DNA of 64,000 nt from Hydrogenimonas urashimensis (GCF_016593255.1 NZ_AP023212.1:1104001-1168000), one strand, 5' to 3'. Numbered from the stretch's first letter, positions 41,590 to 51,813 are shown. Translations and numbers: made by a program. Notes: a model not told the origin generated them from the sequence alone.

Positions 41590-44033
41590 TATTTGACGAC
41601 CAGATTCACCAGTTTGTTCGGCACCACGATCTCCTTGACGACGGTTTTGCCCTCCAGCCATTTGGGCACGGCGGCTTTGGCGGTGGCGATAATCATCTCC
41701 TTGTCGGCGTCGGGCGCCACTTCGATCTGGGCTCTGGGTTTGCCGTTGATGGAGACGGCCATGGGGATGGCGTCGACTTCGAACACCTCTTCCTTCATCT
41801 GTAGCAAGCCAAAATTGTTCCGTTTGAAAAGACGGTCGCTCAGTTCCCAGGCGATATGGGGCACGATGGGCTCCAAGAGGTTGAGCAGAATCCACATCCC
41901 CTCCTGCCAAAGCAGCGGGTTTTCTTGCTTGTCCAGGGCGTTGATCGCTTCCATGCAGGCGGCGATAAGGGTGTTGAACGTAAAGCGCTCGGCATAGACC
42001 TCTTCGGCGCGTTTGAGGGCTTCGTAGACTTTGCGTCTCGCCTCTTTTTCGCTCTTTTCCAAGACTTGGTGATCGATGGCCGGCAGTGCGTCGCAGGGTT
42101 CGGTTTTCAGCGCCCGGTCGTAGAGTTTGCGCAGGAACCGGTGGGCCCCTTCGACGGCGCTGTCGTTCCACTCCAGCTCCTGGGTCGGCGGCGCGGCGAA
42201 GAGGATGAAAAGGCGCGCCGTGTCGGCGCCGTATCGGGCCACCAACTCGTCGGGGTCGACGACGTTGCCTTTGGATTTGCTCATCTTCGCCCCGTCTTTG
42301 AGCACCATGCCCTGGGTCAGCAGTCTCGAAAAAGGCTCGTCGATCTTCACGTACCCCAGATCCCGCAGCGCCTTGGTGAAAAAGCGGGCGTAGAGCAGGT
42401 GCAAAATGGCGTGTTCGATCCCACCGATATACTGGTCCACCGGCATCCAGTACTCCACATCCTCTTTGCTGAAAGGCACCTCTTCCCATAATTTGCGCGG
42501 CGTCGTGTAACGCAGGAAATACCAGCTGCTCTGAATGAAGGTGTCGAGCGTATCGGTCTCGCGCAAAGCGTCGCTTCCGCATCGTGGGCACTTTGTGTGC
42601 TTCCATGTGGGATGGTGGTCCAGCGGGTTGCCCTCCCCGGTAATCTCCACGTCGTCGGGCAATGTAACCGGAAGATGCTCTTTCGCTTCCGGCACCACGC
42701 CGCATCGGGGGCAGTGGATCATCGGAATGGGCGCCCCCCAGTAGCGCTGGCGGCTGACCCCCCAGTCTTTGAGACGGAAGTTGACCACTTTTTTCCCGAG
42801 GCCCTCCTTCTCGAACCAGGCGATGATGGCATCCCGGGCCGCCTGGCCGAAGAGGCCGTCGAACTCCCCGCACCCTTTGACCACGCCCTCTTCGGTGTAA
42901 GCGGCGTTTTCGGGGAGTTCCCCCTCTTTGGGGAAGACCACGTATTTGACGCTCAGGTCGTACTTTTTAGCAAAATCGTAATCCCTGCTGTCATGGGCCG
43001 GCACCGCCATCACCGCCCCGCTGCCGTACTCCATCAAAACGAAATTGGCGGTCCAGACCGGTACTCTCTCTTTGGTGACGGGATGGAGGGCGAAAATCCC
43101 CAGCGGCACCCCCTCTTTTTCGGCCATGTTGCGCTCACGGACCGGCATCCGCCGCATCGCTTCGATTTTCGCTTTCGCCGCATCGTCCAGCAACCCTTTT
43201 TTCAGCAGCGCTTCCACCAGCGGATGCTCAGGCGCCACGGCGGCGTAGGTGACGCCACAGATCGTGTCGGGACGGGTCGTGAAGACTTCGAAGCTCTCGA
43301 TACCCGTCTTTTTAGCGCTCTCCTCATCCAGTTGGAAGGCGAACTCCAGCCCCGTACTCTTGCCGATCCAGTTGCGCTGCATCGCGATGACCTGCGGCGG
43401 CCATCCACCTTCGAGCTTTTTCAGATCTTCCAGCAGCTCGTCGGCATAGTCGGTGATTTTGATGTAGTACTGGTACATCTCTTTCTGCACGATCGGCGTA
43501 TCGCACCGCCAGCAGCAGCCATCCACCACCTGCTCGTTGGCCAGTACCGTCTGATCGTGGGGGCACCAGTTGAGATACCCCTTTTTGCGGTAGATGAGCC
43601 CCTTCTCCCACAGATCGATGAAGAACGCCTGTTCGTATTTGGTATAGAGGGGGTCGCAGGTGGCGAATTCCCGCTCTTTGGAGAAGCTGAGCCCCAGGGA
43701 AGCGAGCTCTTTGCGCATATAATTGATATTTTCGTAGGTCCACTTTTTCGGGTGTACCTTGTGCTTGATGGCGGCATTTTCCGCCGGCATCCCGAAAGCG
43801 TCCCACCCGATGGGATGCAGCACATTGTGCCCCTTCTTGCGCCAGTAGCGGGCGATGGCGTCGCCTATGGCGTAGTTGCGCACATGCCCCATGTGGATCC
43901 GTCCGCTGGGGTAGGGAAACATACTCAGCACATACTTCTTGGGTTTCTCTTTGCCGCTTTCTGGCTCGAAACTTTCATGCTCGTCCCAGTATCGTTGCCA
44001 CTTCTTCTCGATTTCGGAAGGATTGTATTTCAT
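41589..44033 (-). CDS. leuS: Leucyl-tRNA synthetase
   Basis: LeuS charges tRNA-Leu. At 814 residues it is a complete class I synthetase. It has [17 protein letters not shown] (HIGH motif HMGH) near residue 41, a zinc-ligand set in [23 protein letters not shown], a CP1 editing domain with [14 protein letters not shown] and the catalytic loop [22 protein letters not shown] lies ahead of ATG 44033. A paired heptamer element occupies the space between leuS and secF upstream. Confidence 0.97.
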   Translation of the reverse strand: MKYNPSEIEKKWQRYWDEHESFEPESGKEKPKKYVLSMFPYPSGRIHMGHVRNYAIGDAIARYWRKKGHNVLHPIGWDAFGMPAENAAIKHKVHPKKWTYENINYMRKELASLGLSFSKEREFATCDPLYTKYEQAFFIDLWEKGLIYRKKGYLNWCPHDQTVLANEQVVDGCCWRCDTPIVQKEMYQYYIKITDYADELLEDLKKLEGGWPPQVIAMQRNWIGKSTGLEFAFQLDEESAKKTGIESFEVFTTRPDTICGVTYAAVAPEHPLVEALLKKGLLDDAAKAKIEAMRRMPVRERNMAEKEGVPLGIFALHPVTKERVPVWTANFVLMEYGSGAVMAVPAHDSRDYDFAKKYDLSVKYVVFPKEGELPENAAYTEEGVVKGCGEFDGLFGQAARDAIIAWFEKEGLGKKVVNFRLKDWGVSRQRYWGAPIPMIHCPRCGVVPEAKEHLPVTLPDDVEITGEGNPLDHHPTWKHTKCPRCGSDALRETDTLDTFIQSSWYFLRYTTPRKLWEEVPFSKEDVEYWMPVDQYIGGIEHAILHLLYARFFTKALRDLGYVKIDEPFSRLLTQGMVLKDGAKMSKSKGNVVDPDELVARYGADTARLFILFAAPPTQELEWNDSAVEGAHRFLRKLYDRALKTEPCDALPAIDHQVLEKSEKEARRKVYEALKRAEEVYAERFTFNTLIAACMEAINALDKQENPLLWQEGMWILLNLLEPIVPHIAWELSDRLFKRNNFGLLQMKEEVFEVDAIPMAVSINGKPRAQIEVAPDADKEMIIATAKAAVPKWLEGKTVVKEIVVPNKLVNLVVK

Positions 44034-44043
44034 CGACCACCTT

Positions 44044-44078
44044 TTTTAGTGAATGGTGAAAAGTGAAGAGTGAAAAGT
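44044..44078 (+). repeat. Heptamer array (GAAAAGT family), left copy between leuS and secF
   Basis: Units are TTTTAGT, GAATGGT, GAAAAGT, GAAGAGT and GAAAAGT, gapless. It is the inverted counterpart of 44140-44167. The complementarity extends into AGTTGTG (44079-44085) and CACAACT (44136-44142). Confidence 0.82.
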
Positions 44079-44139
44079 AGTTGTGAACCGCTATCGCGGA
44101 CCATTTTTTTAATAAAAGGGAGCGAAGCGACCCTCCACA

Positions 44140-44167
44140 ACTTTTCACTTTTAGTTTTTAACTTTTA
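44140..44167 (-). repeat. Heptamer array (inverted GAAAAGT family), right copy between leuS and secF
   Basis: Units on the + strand are ACTTTTC, ACTTTTA, GTTTTTA and ACTTTTA, gapless. The 50-60 bases between this and the left copy contain two small stems (CCGC/GCGG at 44088-44099 and GGG/CCC at 44118-44133) but no open frame of note. Confidence 0.82.
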
Positions 44168-44177
44168 ACTCAAAAAA

Positions 44178-44197
44178 CGGGCAAAAGCCCGTTTTTT
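44178..44197 (-). terminator. Bidirectional terminator hairpin at the end of secF
   Basis: CGGGC, an AAAA loop and GCCCG are flanked by A6 on the left and T6 on the right, so it can act on either strand. The secF stop codon (44196-44198) lies at the edge of the T-run. It should reduce read-through from secF into leuS and separate the sec and leuS transcripts. Confidence 0.8.
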
Positions 44198-45167
44198 AAA
44201 CCGTTCCCTGTTCGTACATGGCGCGAAGTTTCTCTTTCTCCTGTTCGCGCTTCTTCTTCTCGGCCAGTTTCTGGCGATATTTTTCCACGTCAAAGCCCAT
44301 CATCATCAACAGCGGGGAGGCGATGAAGATGGAGCTGTAGGTACCGACGACGATGCCCACCAGCAGCGTAAAGCTGAAGCCGTGGATGATTTCGCCGCCC
44401 ATGGCAAAAAGGGTCAGGACCACGAAGAAGGTGGTCAGCGAGGTCAGGGTCGTACGCGAGAGGGTGCGGGTGACCGACTCGTCGATGACATCGGCCAGTT
44501 TTGAACTCCTGACAGTCGTCAGACCTTCGCGGATGCGGTCGAAGACGATGATCGTGTCGTTGAGCGAGTAGCCAAGAATCGTCAGCAGTGCCGCCAGAAT
44601 GTCCAGGTTGACCTCCACGTTGAAAAGCACCAGTGCCCCCATCGCGATGGAGATGTCGTGCACCAGCGCCATGACCGACGCCACGGCGAAACGCCACTCG
44701 AAACGGAAGCTGACGTAAAGCAGGATGCCGGCAATCGCCAGCACCAGCGCCATGAGTCCCTTCTCGCGCAGTTCGCTGCCCACTTTCGGGCCCACCATAT
44801 CGACCCGTCGAATTTCGAACGTTCCGGTTCCCTCCAGCAGTTTGCGCGCTTCATCCCCAATGTCGGTCCCAAGTTTTTTCGAGCTCGTACGCACCTTGAT
44901 AACGATTTCGTCCTCGCTGCCGAAATAGTTGACCGAAGCCCCTTCGAAGGTTTTGGAAGCTTTCACCGCTTCACGCACTTTCTGCAGAGGGACTTTGCCT
45001 TCGTATTTGACCTGCACCAGCGTACCGCCGGCGAAGTCGATGCCGTAGTTGAACCCCTTGAAAGCGATGAGCGCCCAGGAGGCCAGGACGGCGATGATCG
45101 AAACGGCGAAGAATATTTTCGCCTTCGCCATCAGCGGGATCGGTTTTTTATATCTGAATAATTCCAT
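44196..45167 (-). CDS. secF: Protein translocase subunit SecF
   Basis: SecF works with SecD in the SecYEG holotranslocon, using proton motive force to help protein export. The 323 residues show an N-terminal helix, the periplasmic domain after FKGFNYGIDFAGGTLVQVKYEG, and five C-terminal helices. SLNDTIIVFDRIRE is the SecF signature. The C-terminus is lysine-rich and cytoplasmic. It follows secD after 118 bases in which I see no gene. Confidence 0.95.
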   Translation of the reverse strand: MELFRYKKPIPLMAKAKIFFAVSIIAVLASWALIAFKGFNYGIDFAGGTLVQVKYEGKVPLQKVREAVKASKTFEGASVNYFGSEDEIVIKVRTSSKKLGTDIGDEARKLLEGTGTFEIRRVDMVGPKVGSELREKGLMALVLAIAGILLYVSFRFEWRFAVASVMALVHDISIAMGALVLFNVEVNLDILAALLTILGYSLNDTIIVFDRIREGLTTVRSSKLADVIDESVTRTLSRTTLTSLTTFFVVLTLFAMGGEIIHGFSFTLLVGIVVGTYSSIFIASPLLMMMGFDVEKYRQKLAEKKKREQEKEKLRAMYEQGTV

Positions 45168-45285
45168 TAAAATCCCTCCTTGCGTCGGGACACGGTCGCC
45201 GAACCAAGTTCGTCAACCTTCGCTAACGCTGAGTTCGCTTCGGCAGCGGGCCCACGCGCAGCCAAACCGCGCTTATAAATTTCTA

Positions 45286-46863
45286 TCATGCATTTCCTCC
45301 CGCCACTTTGATGCCGAACCATTTGTTCAGACCTCCCTTCTCTATCTTCTGTTCCACCATCTGCCAGATACCGTGGGTTCCCAGAATCGCCGTAAGCATC
45401 GACGCCAGAATACCGATACTCATCGTGATGGCGAATCCCTTGATGGGGCCCGTTCCGTAGGCGTAGAGCACGACGGCCGCGATCAGTGTCGTGATGTTGG
45501 CATCAAGAATAGCGCTGAAAGCGTTGGCGTATCCCTGTTCGATCGCCTTGGCAACGCTTTTGCCTTCATACAGCAACTCGCGGATCCGTTCGTTGATGAT
45601 GACGTTGGCATCCACCGCCATACCGACGGTCAGGACGATACCGGCCATACCCGGCAGCGTCAGCGTCGCACCGAAGAGTGCCATAACTGCCAGGATAAGG
45701 AAAAGGTTGACCACCAGTGCCACATCGGCGATGACACCGGCGATACCATAGTAAAGAACCATGAAGAGCACGACCGCAAGGAAGCCGGTGATGAGGGCGA
45801 TCATCGAAGCTTTGATGCTGTCGGCACCCAGGCTGGGTCCCACGCTGCGTTTCTCTTCCATGAAGACCGGCGCCAACAGGGCACCGGAGCGAAGGGCGAT
45901 GGCCACGTCGTGGGCCTCCTTGACGCTGAAACCGCCGCTAATCTGGCCGCTGCCGCCGCCGATGCGCTCACGGATGACTGGCGCACTGTAGACTTTGTTG
46001 TCGAGCACGACCGCGAGCCGTTTGCCCACATTCTTGCCGGTAAAGTCTCCGAAAATCTGCGCACCCTGGGAATTGAGGGAGAAGTTGATAACCGGCTGGT
46101 TGTTGCGGTCGAAAGCCACCCGCGCGTCGGTCAGCATCGATCCGTCGAGAATGGGAATCTCCTTGACCAGATACTTCCGGTCCGGATTCTGGGCATCGGG
46201 CAGAATGACATCCCCGTATTTGGCCGCTTCGGCCGGCGTCATCTGATCGACCCGAGCCGCCCGCTCCTCGTCGATCGCCATCAGCTGCAGGTGGGCCGCC
46301 TTGGCGATGAGCTCACGAATACGCTGCTCCTGTTCGGGCGTTTTGATACCCGGCACCTCCACGAGAATTTTGTCGGCGCCCTGCTTGGCCACCGTCGGCT
46401 CCGCCAAACCAAACTGATCGAGCCGATTCCGGATCGTGTCGACTGCCTGGGTAATGGCGTACTTTTTGACCGACGCCACCTCTTCGGGTGTCAGGGAGAT
46501 CGTATATTTCATCCCCTCTTTTCCTATGGCGATCCCTTCGATCTTTTTCAAAATCTCATCCATCTTCGGAATGTCGTCTTTGTCGAGAAGCTCGAAAGAG
46601 ATCTTTCCGTCGCGTACCTTGAATTCGTCAATGATCAGATCCTCATCCTCGGCCGCGTACTTGATCGAAGAGGCCAGAGACTTGATCTTCGATCGGATCG
46701 CCTCGGCGGTATCGACCCCCAAAAGCATGTGCAGCCCTCCCTGCAGATCGAGTCCGAGAGTGATCTTTGGCCCTTTTGCAAGACTCAATAGAGACGGGGC
46801 CGAGAGGGCCAGACCGAAAATCGCCGCGGCGATGAAGACCAAAACGCGGTAATTAAGCTTCAT
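45286..46863 (-). CDS. secD: Protein translocase subunit SecD
   Basis: The 525-residue protein has an N-terminal helix, [16 protein letters not shown] near residue 40, a P1 periplasmic domain with [15 protein letters not shown] and [11 protein letters not shown], and six C-terminal helices. [16 protein letters not shown] is typical of SecD. It partners SecF and YajC. The start overlaps the yajC end by 11 bases, showing a coupled yajC-secD-secF operon. Confidence 0.96.
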   Translation of the reverse strand: MKLNYRVLVFIAAAIFGLALSAPSLLSLAKGPKITLGLDLQGGLHMLLGVDTAEAIRSKIKSLASSIKYAAEDEDLIIDEFKVRDGKISFELLDKDDIPKMDEILKKIEGIAIGKEGMKYTISLTPEEVASVKKYAITQAVDTIRNRLDQFGLAEPTVAKQGADKILVEVPGIKTPEQEQRIRELIAKAAHLQLMAIDEERAARVDQMTPAEAAKYGDVILPDAQNPDRKYLVKEIPILDGSMLTDARVAFDRNNQPVINFSLNSQGAQIFGDFTGKNVGKRLAVVLDNKVYSAPVIRERIGGGSGQISGGFSVKEAHDVAIALRSGALLAPVFMEEKRSVGPSLGADSIKASMIALITGFLAVVLFMVLYYGIAGVIADVALVVNLFLILAVMALFGATLTLPGMAGIVLTVGMAVDANVIINERIRELLYEGKSVAKAIEQGYANAFSAILDANITTLIAAVVLYAYGTGPIKGFAITMSIGILASMLTAILGTHGIWQMVEQKIEKGGLNKWFGIKVAGGNA

Positions 46864-47137
46864 CCTCGAACTTTCTCGCTACATAATCGGGTACGAGTTT
46901 GACGATCGTTTCGTCGTTAAGCTTCACTTTGATAAAATCCTCCTCAGGTTTGACCACTTCGGCGATCAACCCGCCGCTGGTCACGATCCTGTCACCTTTT
47001 TTCAGCGATGCAATCATCTCTTTGTGCTGTTTCGCCTGCTTCTGCTGCGGACGAATCACCAGAAAATAGAAAATTGCGAACAGAATCAGAAGCGGAAACA
47101 ATGAAGCCAGAATGCCACCTTGCGAAGCATCATTCAT
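46853..47137 (-). CDS. yajC: Preprotein translocase subunit YajC
   Basis: The 94-residue protein has one helix ([19 protein letters not shown]) followed by the family motif [27 protein letters not shown]. It associates with SecDF at the inner membrane. The frame is open to 47233, but ATG 47137 is preceded by AAAGGATAATCGT, so I take it as the start. A TAAAAT on the minus strand at 47173-47178 may be its -10 element, which would put the promoter inside lnt. Confidence 0.92.
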   Translation of the reverse strand: MNDASQGGILASLFPLLILFAIFYFLVIRPQQKQAKQHKEMIASLKKGDRIVTSGGLIAEVVKPEEDFIKVKLNDETIVKLVPDYVARKFEDEA

Positions 47138-47153
47138 ACGATTATCCTTTGTC

Positions 47154-48395
47154 ATGAAAAATTTGATGCAATATTTTACCACTCCAACCATAAGTTTAGG
47201 CTTTTTTTCGGCTATCAGTGCCTCCGCCTTCATCTACATGTCACATTTGGGCCTTCATGCGCCCTGGCTGCAGGCCTTTTTGGGAATGGCCGCTCTTTTT
47301 GCCTGGCTCCGCATCCCGGTGCCCGCAATGGCATGGAGCGGCTTTTTCACCGGCATTTTCTGGTTCTGGTGGATCGGCATGAGTTTCCGCTACTACGATT
47401 TGGGGTGGATGATTCCGCTGATCGTTCTCTCCATCGGAGGCGTCTACGGCATCGTCTTCTGGCTTCTGTCGCTTCTGCGCCATCCGCTCATGCGTGCCGC
47501 GGGAGTGGGGCTGATCGAGTTTCTCCACCCCTTCGGCTTCGACTGGTTCCGCCCGGCGCTGCTTTTTACAGGCTCGGTTCTGGGAGACAGCCTCTGGCAG
47601 CTCTGGACCGTTCTTGCCGCGCTCGCCCTCTTCCTCTCCTTCCGTCATCCGGGCCGGTATGCGGCGCTTTTGCTGATTCCTCTCGCCCTGCATCGGCCGC
47701 CGGCTGAGGATCTCCATTCGGAGGCTTCCGCACTGAAACGGCAGATCCAGCTGACACGGACAAACATCGATCAGGGGAACAAGTGGAAGCCGCGTTATCG
47801 CAACGCCATCGTCGAACTCAACCTCCACGCCATCGATCTGGCGGTCGAACAGGGCAAAAGGGCGGTCATACTGCCTGAGAGCGCCTTTCCGCTTTACCTG
47901 AATCTCGACATCGATCTGATCCGGAAGCTTCTGAAGATGAGCCGACGCATCACGATCGTCACGGGCGCTCTTTACTACGAAAAAGGAAACGCCTACAACT
48001 CCACCTATCTCTTTCGAAAAGAAAAACTGCGGGTTATGCACAAGGTGGTGCTCGTCCCCTTCGGGGAAGCGGTTCCCCTTCCCAAATGGATAGGCCACTG
48101 GATCAACGATCTCTTTTTCGACGGAGCCAGCGACTACCGCACCGCATCCCGACCGAGCGATTTCGAAATGCTGGGCAGAAAATGGCGCAACGCCATCTGC
48201 TATGAAGCGACCTGCGAGCGGCTCTACGAAGAAGATCCGCGTTACATGGTCGCCCTCAGCAACAATGCATGGTTCATCCCCTCCACCGAACCGACTCTCC
48301 AGCGCCTTCTGCTTCAACTGCAGGCCAACCGCCACAAGACCATCATTTTCCATGCCACAAACGGACCGATCACGGATGTGATCGTTCCCCAATAG
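47154..48395 (+). CDS. lnt: Apolipoprotein N-acyltransferase
   Basis: Lnt completes lipoprotein maturation by N-acylating the N-terminal cysteine at the inner membrane. At 413 residues it is shorter than the E. coli enzyme (512). Several helices are followed by a nitrilase-fold domain from about residue 190 with the catalytic glutamate in [11 protein letters not shown], lysine in [14 protein letters not shown] and cysteine in [16 protein letters not shown] 47154 is chosen; an in-frame ATG at 47112 would overlap yajC. The two divergent starts lie only 16 bases apart. Several lipoproteins in this window are its likely substrates. Confidence 0.88.
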   Translation: MKNLMQYFTTPTISLGFFSAISASAFIYMSHLGLHAPWLQAFLGMAALFAWLRIPVPAMAWSGFFTGIFWFWWIGMSFRYYDLGWMIPLIVLSIGGVYGIVFWLLSLLRHPLMRAAGVGLIEFLHPFGFDWFRPALLFTGSVLGDSLWQLWTVLAALALFLSFRHPGRYAALLLIPLALHRPPAEDLHSEASALKRQIQLTRTNIDQGNKWKPRYRNAIVELNLHAIDLAVEQGKRAVILPESAFPLYLNLDIDLIRKLLKMSRRITIVTGALYYEKGNAYNSTYLFRKEKLRVMHKVVLVPFGEAVPLPKWIGHWINDLFFDGASDYRTASRPSDFEMLGRKWRNAICYEATCERLYEEDPRYMVALSNNAWFIPSTEPTLQRLLLQLQANRHKTIIFHATNGPITDVIVPQ

Positions 48396-48505
48396 CGACA
48401 GTAGCCCGGTCTCCTCGAAGATCCTCATGGACTTTTTCCCATCCATCGCGAACTCCCCGTCCGAAGCTATTCGCACAATCAACTTTTTATTTATTTTTCT
48501 TATGT

Positions 48506-48511
48506 TATACT
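48506..48511 (+). promoter_or_regulatory. Probable -10 element upstream of cysK
   Basis: TATACT at 48506-48511 lies 27 bases before the ATG, in an A+T-rich stretch rich in T-runs upstream (48483-48500), as is common for Campylobacterota promoters, which often lack a clear -35. Expected start of transcription is near 48518. Confidence 0.5.
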
Positions 48512-48537
48512 GGGCTAAAACCGGAAGGAGAATCACC

Positions 48538-49458
48538 ATGCATATCGCCAACGACGTTTCCGAACTGATAGGAAACACCCCTCTCGTAAAACTGGGATTC
48601 GCAAGCCGTGAAACGGGATGTACGATTCTGGGAAAATGCGAATTCATGAATCCCGGCGGTTCGGTCAAGGACCGGATCGGGAAAAACATGATCCAGCGGG
48701 CGCTGGAACGGGGCCTCATCGACAAAGACAGCACCATCATCGAACCAACCAGCGGCAATACCGGCATCGCACTCGCCAGCATCTGCGCCTCCAAAGGGCT
48801 GCGTCTGATTCTAACGATGCCCGAATCGATGAGCCTGGAACGCAGAAAACTGCTCAAGGCCCTGGGAGCGCAGCTCGAACTGACACCGGCGGCCGAGGGA
48901 ATGAAAGGGGCGATCGCCAGGGCAGAAGCGCTTCAAAAAGAACTCGACAACGCGATCATTCTTCAGCAGTTCGAAAATCCGGACAATCCCGATGCCCACC
49001 GCCATACCACCGCACTCGAAATCATCCGCAACACCGAGGGCAACGTGGATATTTTCGTCGCGGCCGTCGGAACGGGCGGTACGATCACGGGCACCGGAGA
49101 GGTTCTCAAAGCGAGAATTCCCGATATCAAAATCTACGCCGTGGAACCCGAAGCCTCTCCGGTACTTGCCGGCGGTGCGCCCGGCCCCCACAAAATTCAG
49201 GGCATCGGTGCCGGATTCATTCCCAAAATTCTCGACAGGTCGGTCTACGAAGAGGTGATCGAGGTGGGCAACGAGGAGGCGTTCGCGACAAGCCGCCGAA
49301 TCGCCAAAGAGGAAGGGCTTCTCGTGGGCATCTCCTCCGGCGCCAATGTCCATGCCGCCATGCAGGTGGCGGCACGCCCCGAAAACAGAGGGAAAATCGT
49401 CGTCACCATTCTCTGTGACACGGGGGAGCGTTACCTCAGCACCGAACTTTTCGAATGA
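48538..49458 (+). CDS. cysK: Cysteine synthase (O-acetylserine sulfhydrylase)
   Basis: This 306-residue PLP enzyme makes cysteine from O-acetylserine and sulphide. The PLP lysine lies in [16 protein letters not shown], the substrate loop is [13 protein letters not shown], the phosphate-binding glycine loop is [17 protein letters not shown], and [11 protein letters not shown] is near the C-terminus. The frame is open from 48427, but ATG 48538 has GGAAGGAGA upstream. The LysR gene facing it at 50709-51614 could be its regulator, although two genes lie between. Confidence 0.95.
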   Translation: MHIANDVSELIGNTPLVKLGFASRETGCTILGKCEFMNPGGSVKDRIGKNMIQRALERGLIDKDSTIIEPTSGNTGIALASICASKGLRLILTMPESMSLERRKLLKALGAQLELTPAAEGMKGAIARAEALQKELDNAIILQQFENPDNPDAHRHTTALEIIRNTEGNVDIFVAAVGTGGTITGTGEVLKARIPDIKIYAVEPEASPVLAGGAPGPHKIQGIGAGFIPKILDRSVYEEVIEVGNEEAFATSRRIAKEEGLLVGISSGANVHAAMQVAARPENRGKIVVTILCDTGERYLSTELFE

Positions 49459-49596
49459 AAAAAGCTAAGGAGGAAGCGATTTTTCCTAGACACGGCAAGA
49501 ACACAGACCGATGTTTCCGGAATCCTTCGCCATCAGGGTGTTTCGTCGGTTCCGTTAATATCCACTACCCAATCATCAGCAACCCGGAGGTTGTCC

Positions 49597-50169
49597 ATGC
49601 TTTTTGAAACCATTTGCATCCATAACGGCGCCATCCAGCATCTCTCTCTCCATCAGATGCGCCTTGAGAGAAGTCAGGCGGCCCTCTTTGAAGAGTATGA
49701 ACCGATCGATCTGGGCAAAGTGGTGCGGCCGCCTTCGGGAAAAGGGGTTCTAAAGTGCCGTGTTCTCTATGCACAGAGGCTTGCAGAGGTCACCTACGAA
49801 CCCTACCGGCCCCGGCCCGTCAGTACGCTCAAAGCCATCGAAGCCCGAATCGACTACGCCCACAAATTCAGCGACCGGGAAGCGATAGAGGATCTTTTTG
49901 CGCGGCGCGGGGAGGCCGACGACATACTCATCATCCGCGAAGGAATGGTCACCGACACCTCGGTTGCCAATATCGCCTTTTTGAAAGATAGGCATTGGTA
50001 CACGCCAAAAAACCCTCTGCTGAAAGGGACAACCCGGGAGAGACTTCTGCGAAGCGGCTTTCTGATACCCCGGGAGATTCGGCTCGATGAGCTTTCCTCC
50101 TTCGAAGGGTTCGCCCTGCTCAATGCGATGATCGGTTTCCAGCCGGTCAAACATGGTAAAATAGTCTGA
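49597..50169 (+). CDS. Class IV aminotransferase family protein (PabC-like)
   Basis: The 190-residue protein is short for the class IV fold (usually about 270). It contains ARIDYAHKFSDR, with the likely PLP lysine, then DDILIIREGMVTDTSVANIAFL and TPKNPLLKGTTRERLL, which are family hallmarks. Such short forms in Campylobacterota are generally annotated as aminodeoxychorismate lyase (folate synthesis) or as unspecified. ATG 49597 has GGAGG at 49586-49590; a TTG at 49591 is less likely. A 138-base gap with no gene precedes it. Confidence 0.82.
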   Translation: MLFETICIHNGAIQHLSLHQMRLERSQAALFEEYEPIDLGKVVRPPSGKGVLKCRVLYAQRLAEVTYEPYRPRPVSTLKAIEARIDYAHKFSDREAIEDLFARRGEADDILIIREGMVTDTSVANIAFLKDRHWYTPKNPLLKGTTRERLLRSGFLIPREIRLDELSSFEGFALLNAMIGFQPVKHGKIV

Positions 50170-50197
50170 CATCTATTCTATTCAAAGTGATACCGCC

Positions 50198-50650
50198 ATG
50201 CTTATCGATATGATCAAAAAAAGAGAGTTCCAGGAGATGATGGAAACGCACATAAGGGAGATGATTCTTTACATGCTCAACAACGATCAGCCCTTCGGAA
50301 TCCTGTGCAATCTCGAACATGTCACCTTCGATCCGCCGCTTCCTGATGAACTCGCCAAGGTCCTGCAGGATGTCACGCTCTTCATGATCGCGGGATATAC
50401 CTTCGAAAGTTTCCAGATGGAAGATCATACCCTCTTTTTCGAAGCGGGATTCGGACCCCAGAACTTCGGCAGCGTAGTCAGCATGCCCCTTCTGGCCATT
50501 TTGCAGATAGTCGTCGAAGAGACACCTCTGCTGATCAACATGGCCCATCCCATGCTCGACTACCGAAAAGAGAAGGAAGAATCGGGCATCAAGAGTTCGC
50601 TCGAGACGTTTCTCAACAATCCGGAAAACAAAAAGTTTCTGAAAAAATAG
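50198..50650 (+). CDS. SspB-like protein of unknown function
   Basis: In this 150-residue acidic protein, residues 15-45 (HIREMILYMLNNDQPFGILCNLEHVTFDPPLP) and 80-115 (LFFEAGFGPQNFG then SVVSMPLLAILQIVVE) resemble the fold-defining segments of SspB. SspB is the adaptor that brings ssrA-tagged proteins to ClpXP. In SspB the corresponding pieces are a helix ending in N-x-x-TPHLVVDV and F-x-ARFGG...VSVPLxAVLAIYA. The tmRNA partner smpB lies about 7 kb away. The adaptor function is inference; I know of no characterised homologue in this phylum. Confidence 0.7.
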   Translation: MLIDMIKKREFQEMMETHIREMILYMLNNDQPFGILCNLEHVTFDPPLPDELAKVLQDVTLFMIAGYTFESFQMEDHTLFFEAGFGPQNFGSVVSMPLLAILQIVVEETPLLINMAHPMLDYRKEKEESGIKSSLETFLNNPENKKFLKK

Positions 50651-50656
50651 AAAGAA

Positions 50657-50671
50657 GGCCGTCAAACGGCC
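50657..50671. terminator. Hairpin between convergent sspB-like and lysR genes
   Basis: GGCCGT, a CAA loop and ACGGCC form a perfect six-pair stem six bases after the upstream stop codon. The T-runs that follow (TCTTTT and TTTTTG) are 9-20 bases away, so it is an imperfect terminator or a partial one serving both genes. Confidence 0.5.
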
Positions 50672-50708
50672 CGGCATCTCTTTTGGGAATTTTTGACTTT
50701 CCGAAAAC

Positions 50709-51614
50709 TCAGCATTTGTGCTGCTGCAGATAGCTGACGACATTCTCGATAAAAGCGTCGTGCTTGCGCTCTTTGGAGTATGCGATGTAGAGTTTTCTTT
50801 TAATGCGGTGACCACGCAGTTTCGCTTCGAAAAGCTGTCCGTTTTCCACCTCGTCGGAGATCGCCACATGGGAGATGAAAGAGACGATCGGAGGCTGGCT
50901 TTCATCTTTTTCCGCCTTGAGTATCGCGGCTTTGAGTGTCGCGGAGCTGTCGACCTCATAGAGCACATTGAGATTTTTGCACTCGATGCCGAGATCCTCG
51001 AAAACTTCCTTGACCATTTTTCGCGTATGGGAAGCCTCGTCACGGCAGATCCAGCGGTAGTTGTTCAGATCTTCGGGCTTGAGCGTCTTGGGAAGTGGCC
51101 GGTTGCTGAAGATCACCAGTTCATCCTCCAGCCATTCGCGATAGATCACGTCCTCTTTGAATATCGGTGATTCGATGAGCCCCAGATCGATCTGCTTGTT
51201 CAAAATGTCGTCGATCACCTGTTCGGAGAGCTCCACTTTGATCTGGACATCATTGTGGATCACCTGCTTGATGTTGTTGAGACATTTTCCGGGAATGATG
51301 AAGTTGCCGATCGTGAACGACGCGCCGATGCGGAACGTGATCTCCTTGTTGATGATCTTGATGAGATCGCGCTCGGCATTGTTGATGCACTTTTCAAGGC
51401 GCAACGCGATACGGTAGAGGTCCTCTCCCTCTTTCGTCAGTATCACCCCGTTTTTTTTCCGCTCGATCACCTTGCAGTCGAGATATTTTTCGATGAATTT
51501 GATCTGCTGAGTCACCGCCGGCTGTGAAATTCCCAGCTTCGCCGAGGCTTTGGAGAAGCTGTGTTCGCGTATGACCGTCAGGAAGGTCTCCCATTTCGCG
51601 AAATCTTTCAACAT
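50709..51614 (-). CDS. LysR-family transcriptional regulator
   Basis: The 301-residue protein has an N-terminal winged helix-turn-helix: FLTVIREHSFSKASAKLGISQPAVTQQIKFIEKYL fits the LysR pattern. An effector-binding periplasmic-binding-protein-like domain follows (FRIGASFTIGNFIIPGKCL, DLGLIESP). A role in sulphur metabolism with cysK is suggested by proximity only. The gene is divergent from the helicase gene, separated by 237 bases that hold their promoters. Confidence 0.9.
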   Translation of the reverse strand: MLKDFAKWETFLTVIREHSFSKASAKLGISQPAVTQQIKFIEKYLDCKVIERKKNGVILTKEGEDLYRIALRLEKCINNAERDLIKIINKEITFRIGASFTIGNFIIPGKCLNNIKQVIHNDVQIKVELSEQVIDDILNKQIDLGLIESPIFKEDVIYREWLEDELVIFSNRPLPKTLKPEDLNNYRWICRDEASHTRKMVKEVFEDLGIECKNLNVLYEVDSSATLKAAILKAEKDESQPPIVSFISHVAISDEVENGQLFEAKLRGHRIKRKLYIAYSKERKHDAFIENVVSYLQQHKC

Positions 51615-51813
51615 AACAATTCCTTAATATTTTTATTTGTTATTCTATCAAATTATATTTCCAAAAGCAATAATATTTAGTTATCTTTGAAATAATCGTT
51701 TGATATGCCGGCGGTCGGCGGCCATCCCGGTCCCTGGCCCTCCTTTCCACCGCTTTTTAACCGATGTTGCACGGCCCGTAAAGAAAATCATGAGGGGTTA
51801 AATATATTTTTGC

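Noticed and set aside
41020-42873. A 617-codon reading frame covering lptE and running through leuS
   Set aside because: The upstream 400 codons are the antiparallel-free shadow of leuS on the same strand in another frame (arginine/glycine-rich, no domain). The LptE protein clearly begins at ATG 41589.
45168-45285. Possible tRNA or small RNA between secF and secD
   Set aside because: The 118-base gap has some complementary stretches but no cloverleaf, no consensus T-loop and no promoter; I see nothing definable.
49459-49596. Riboswitch or T-box leader between cysK and the aminotransferase gene
   Set aside because: No conserved riboswitch core or terminator/antiterminator pair could be recognised.
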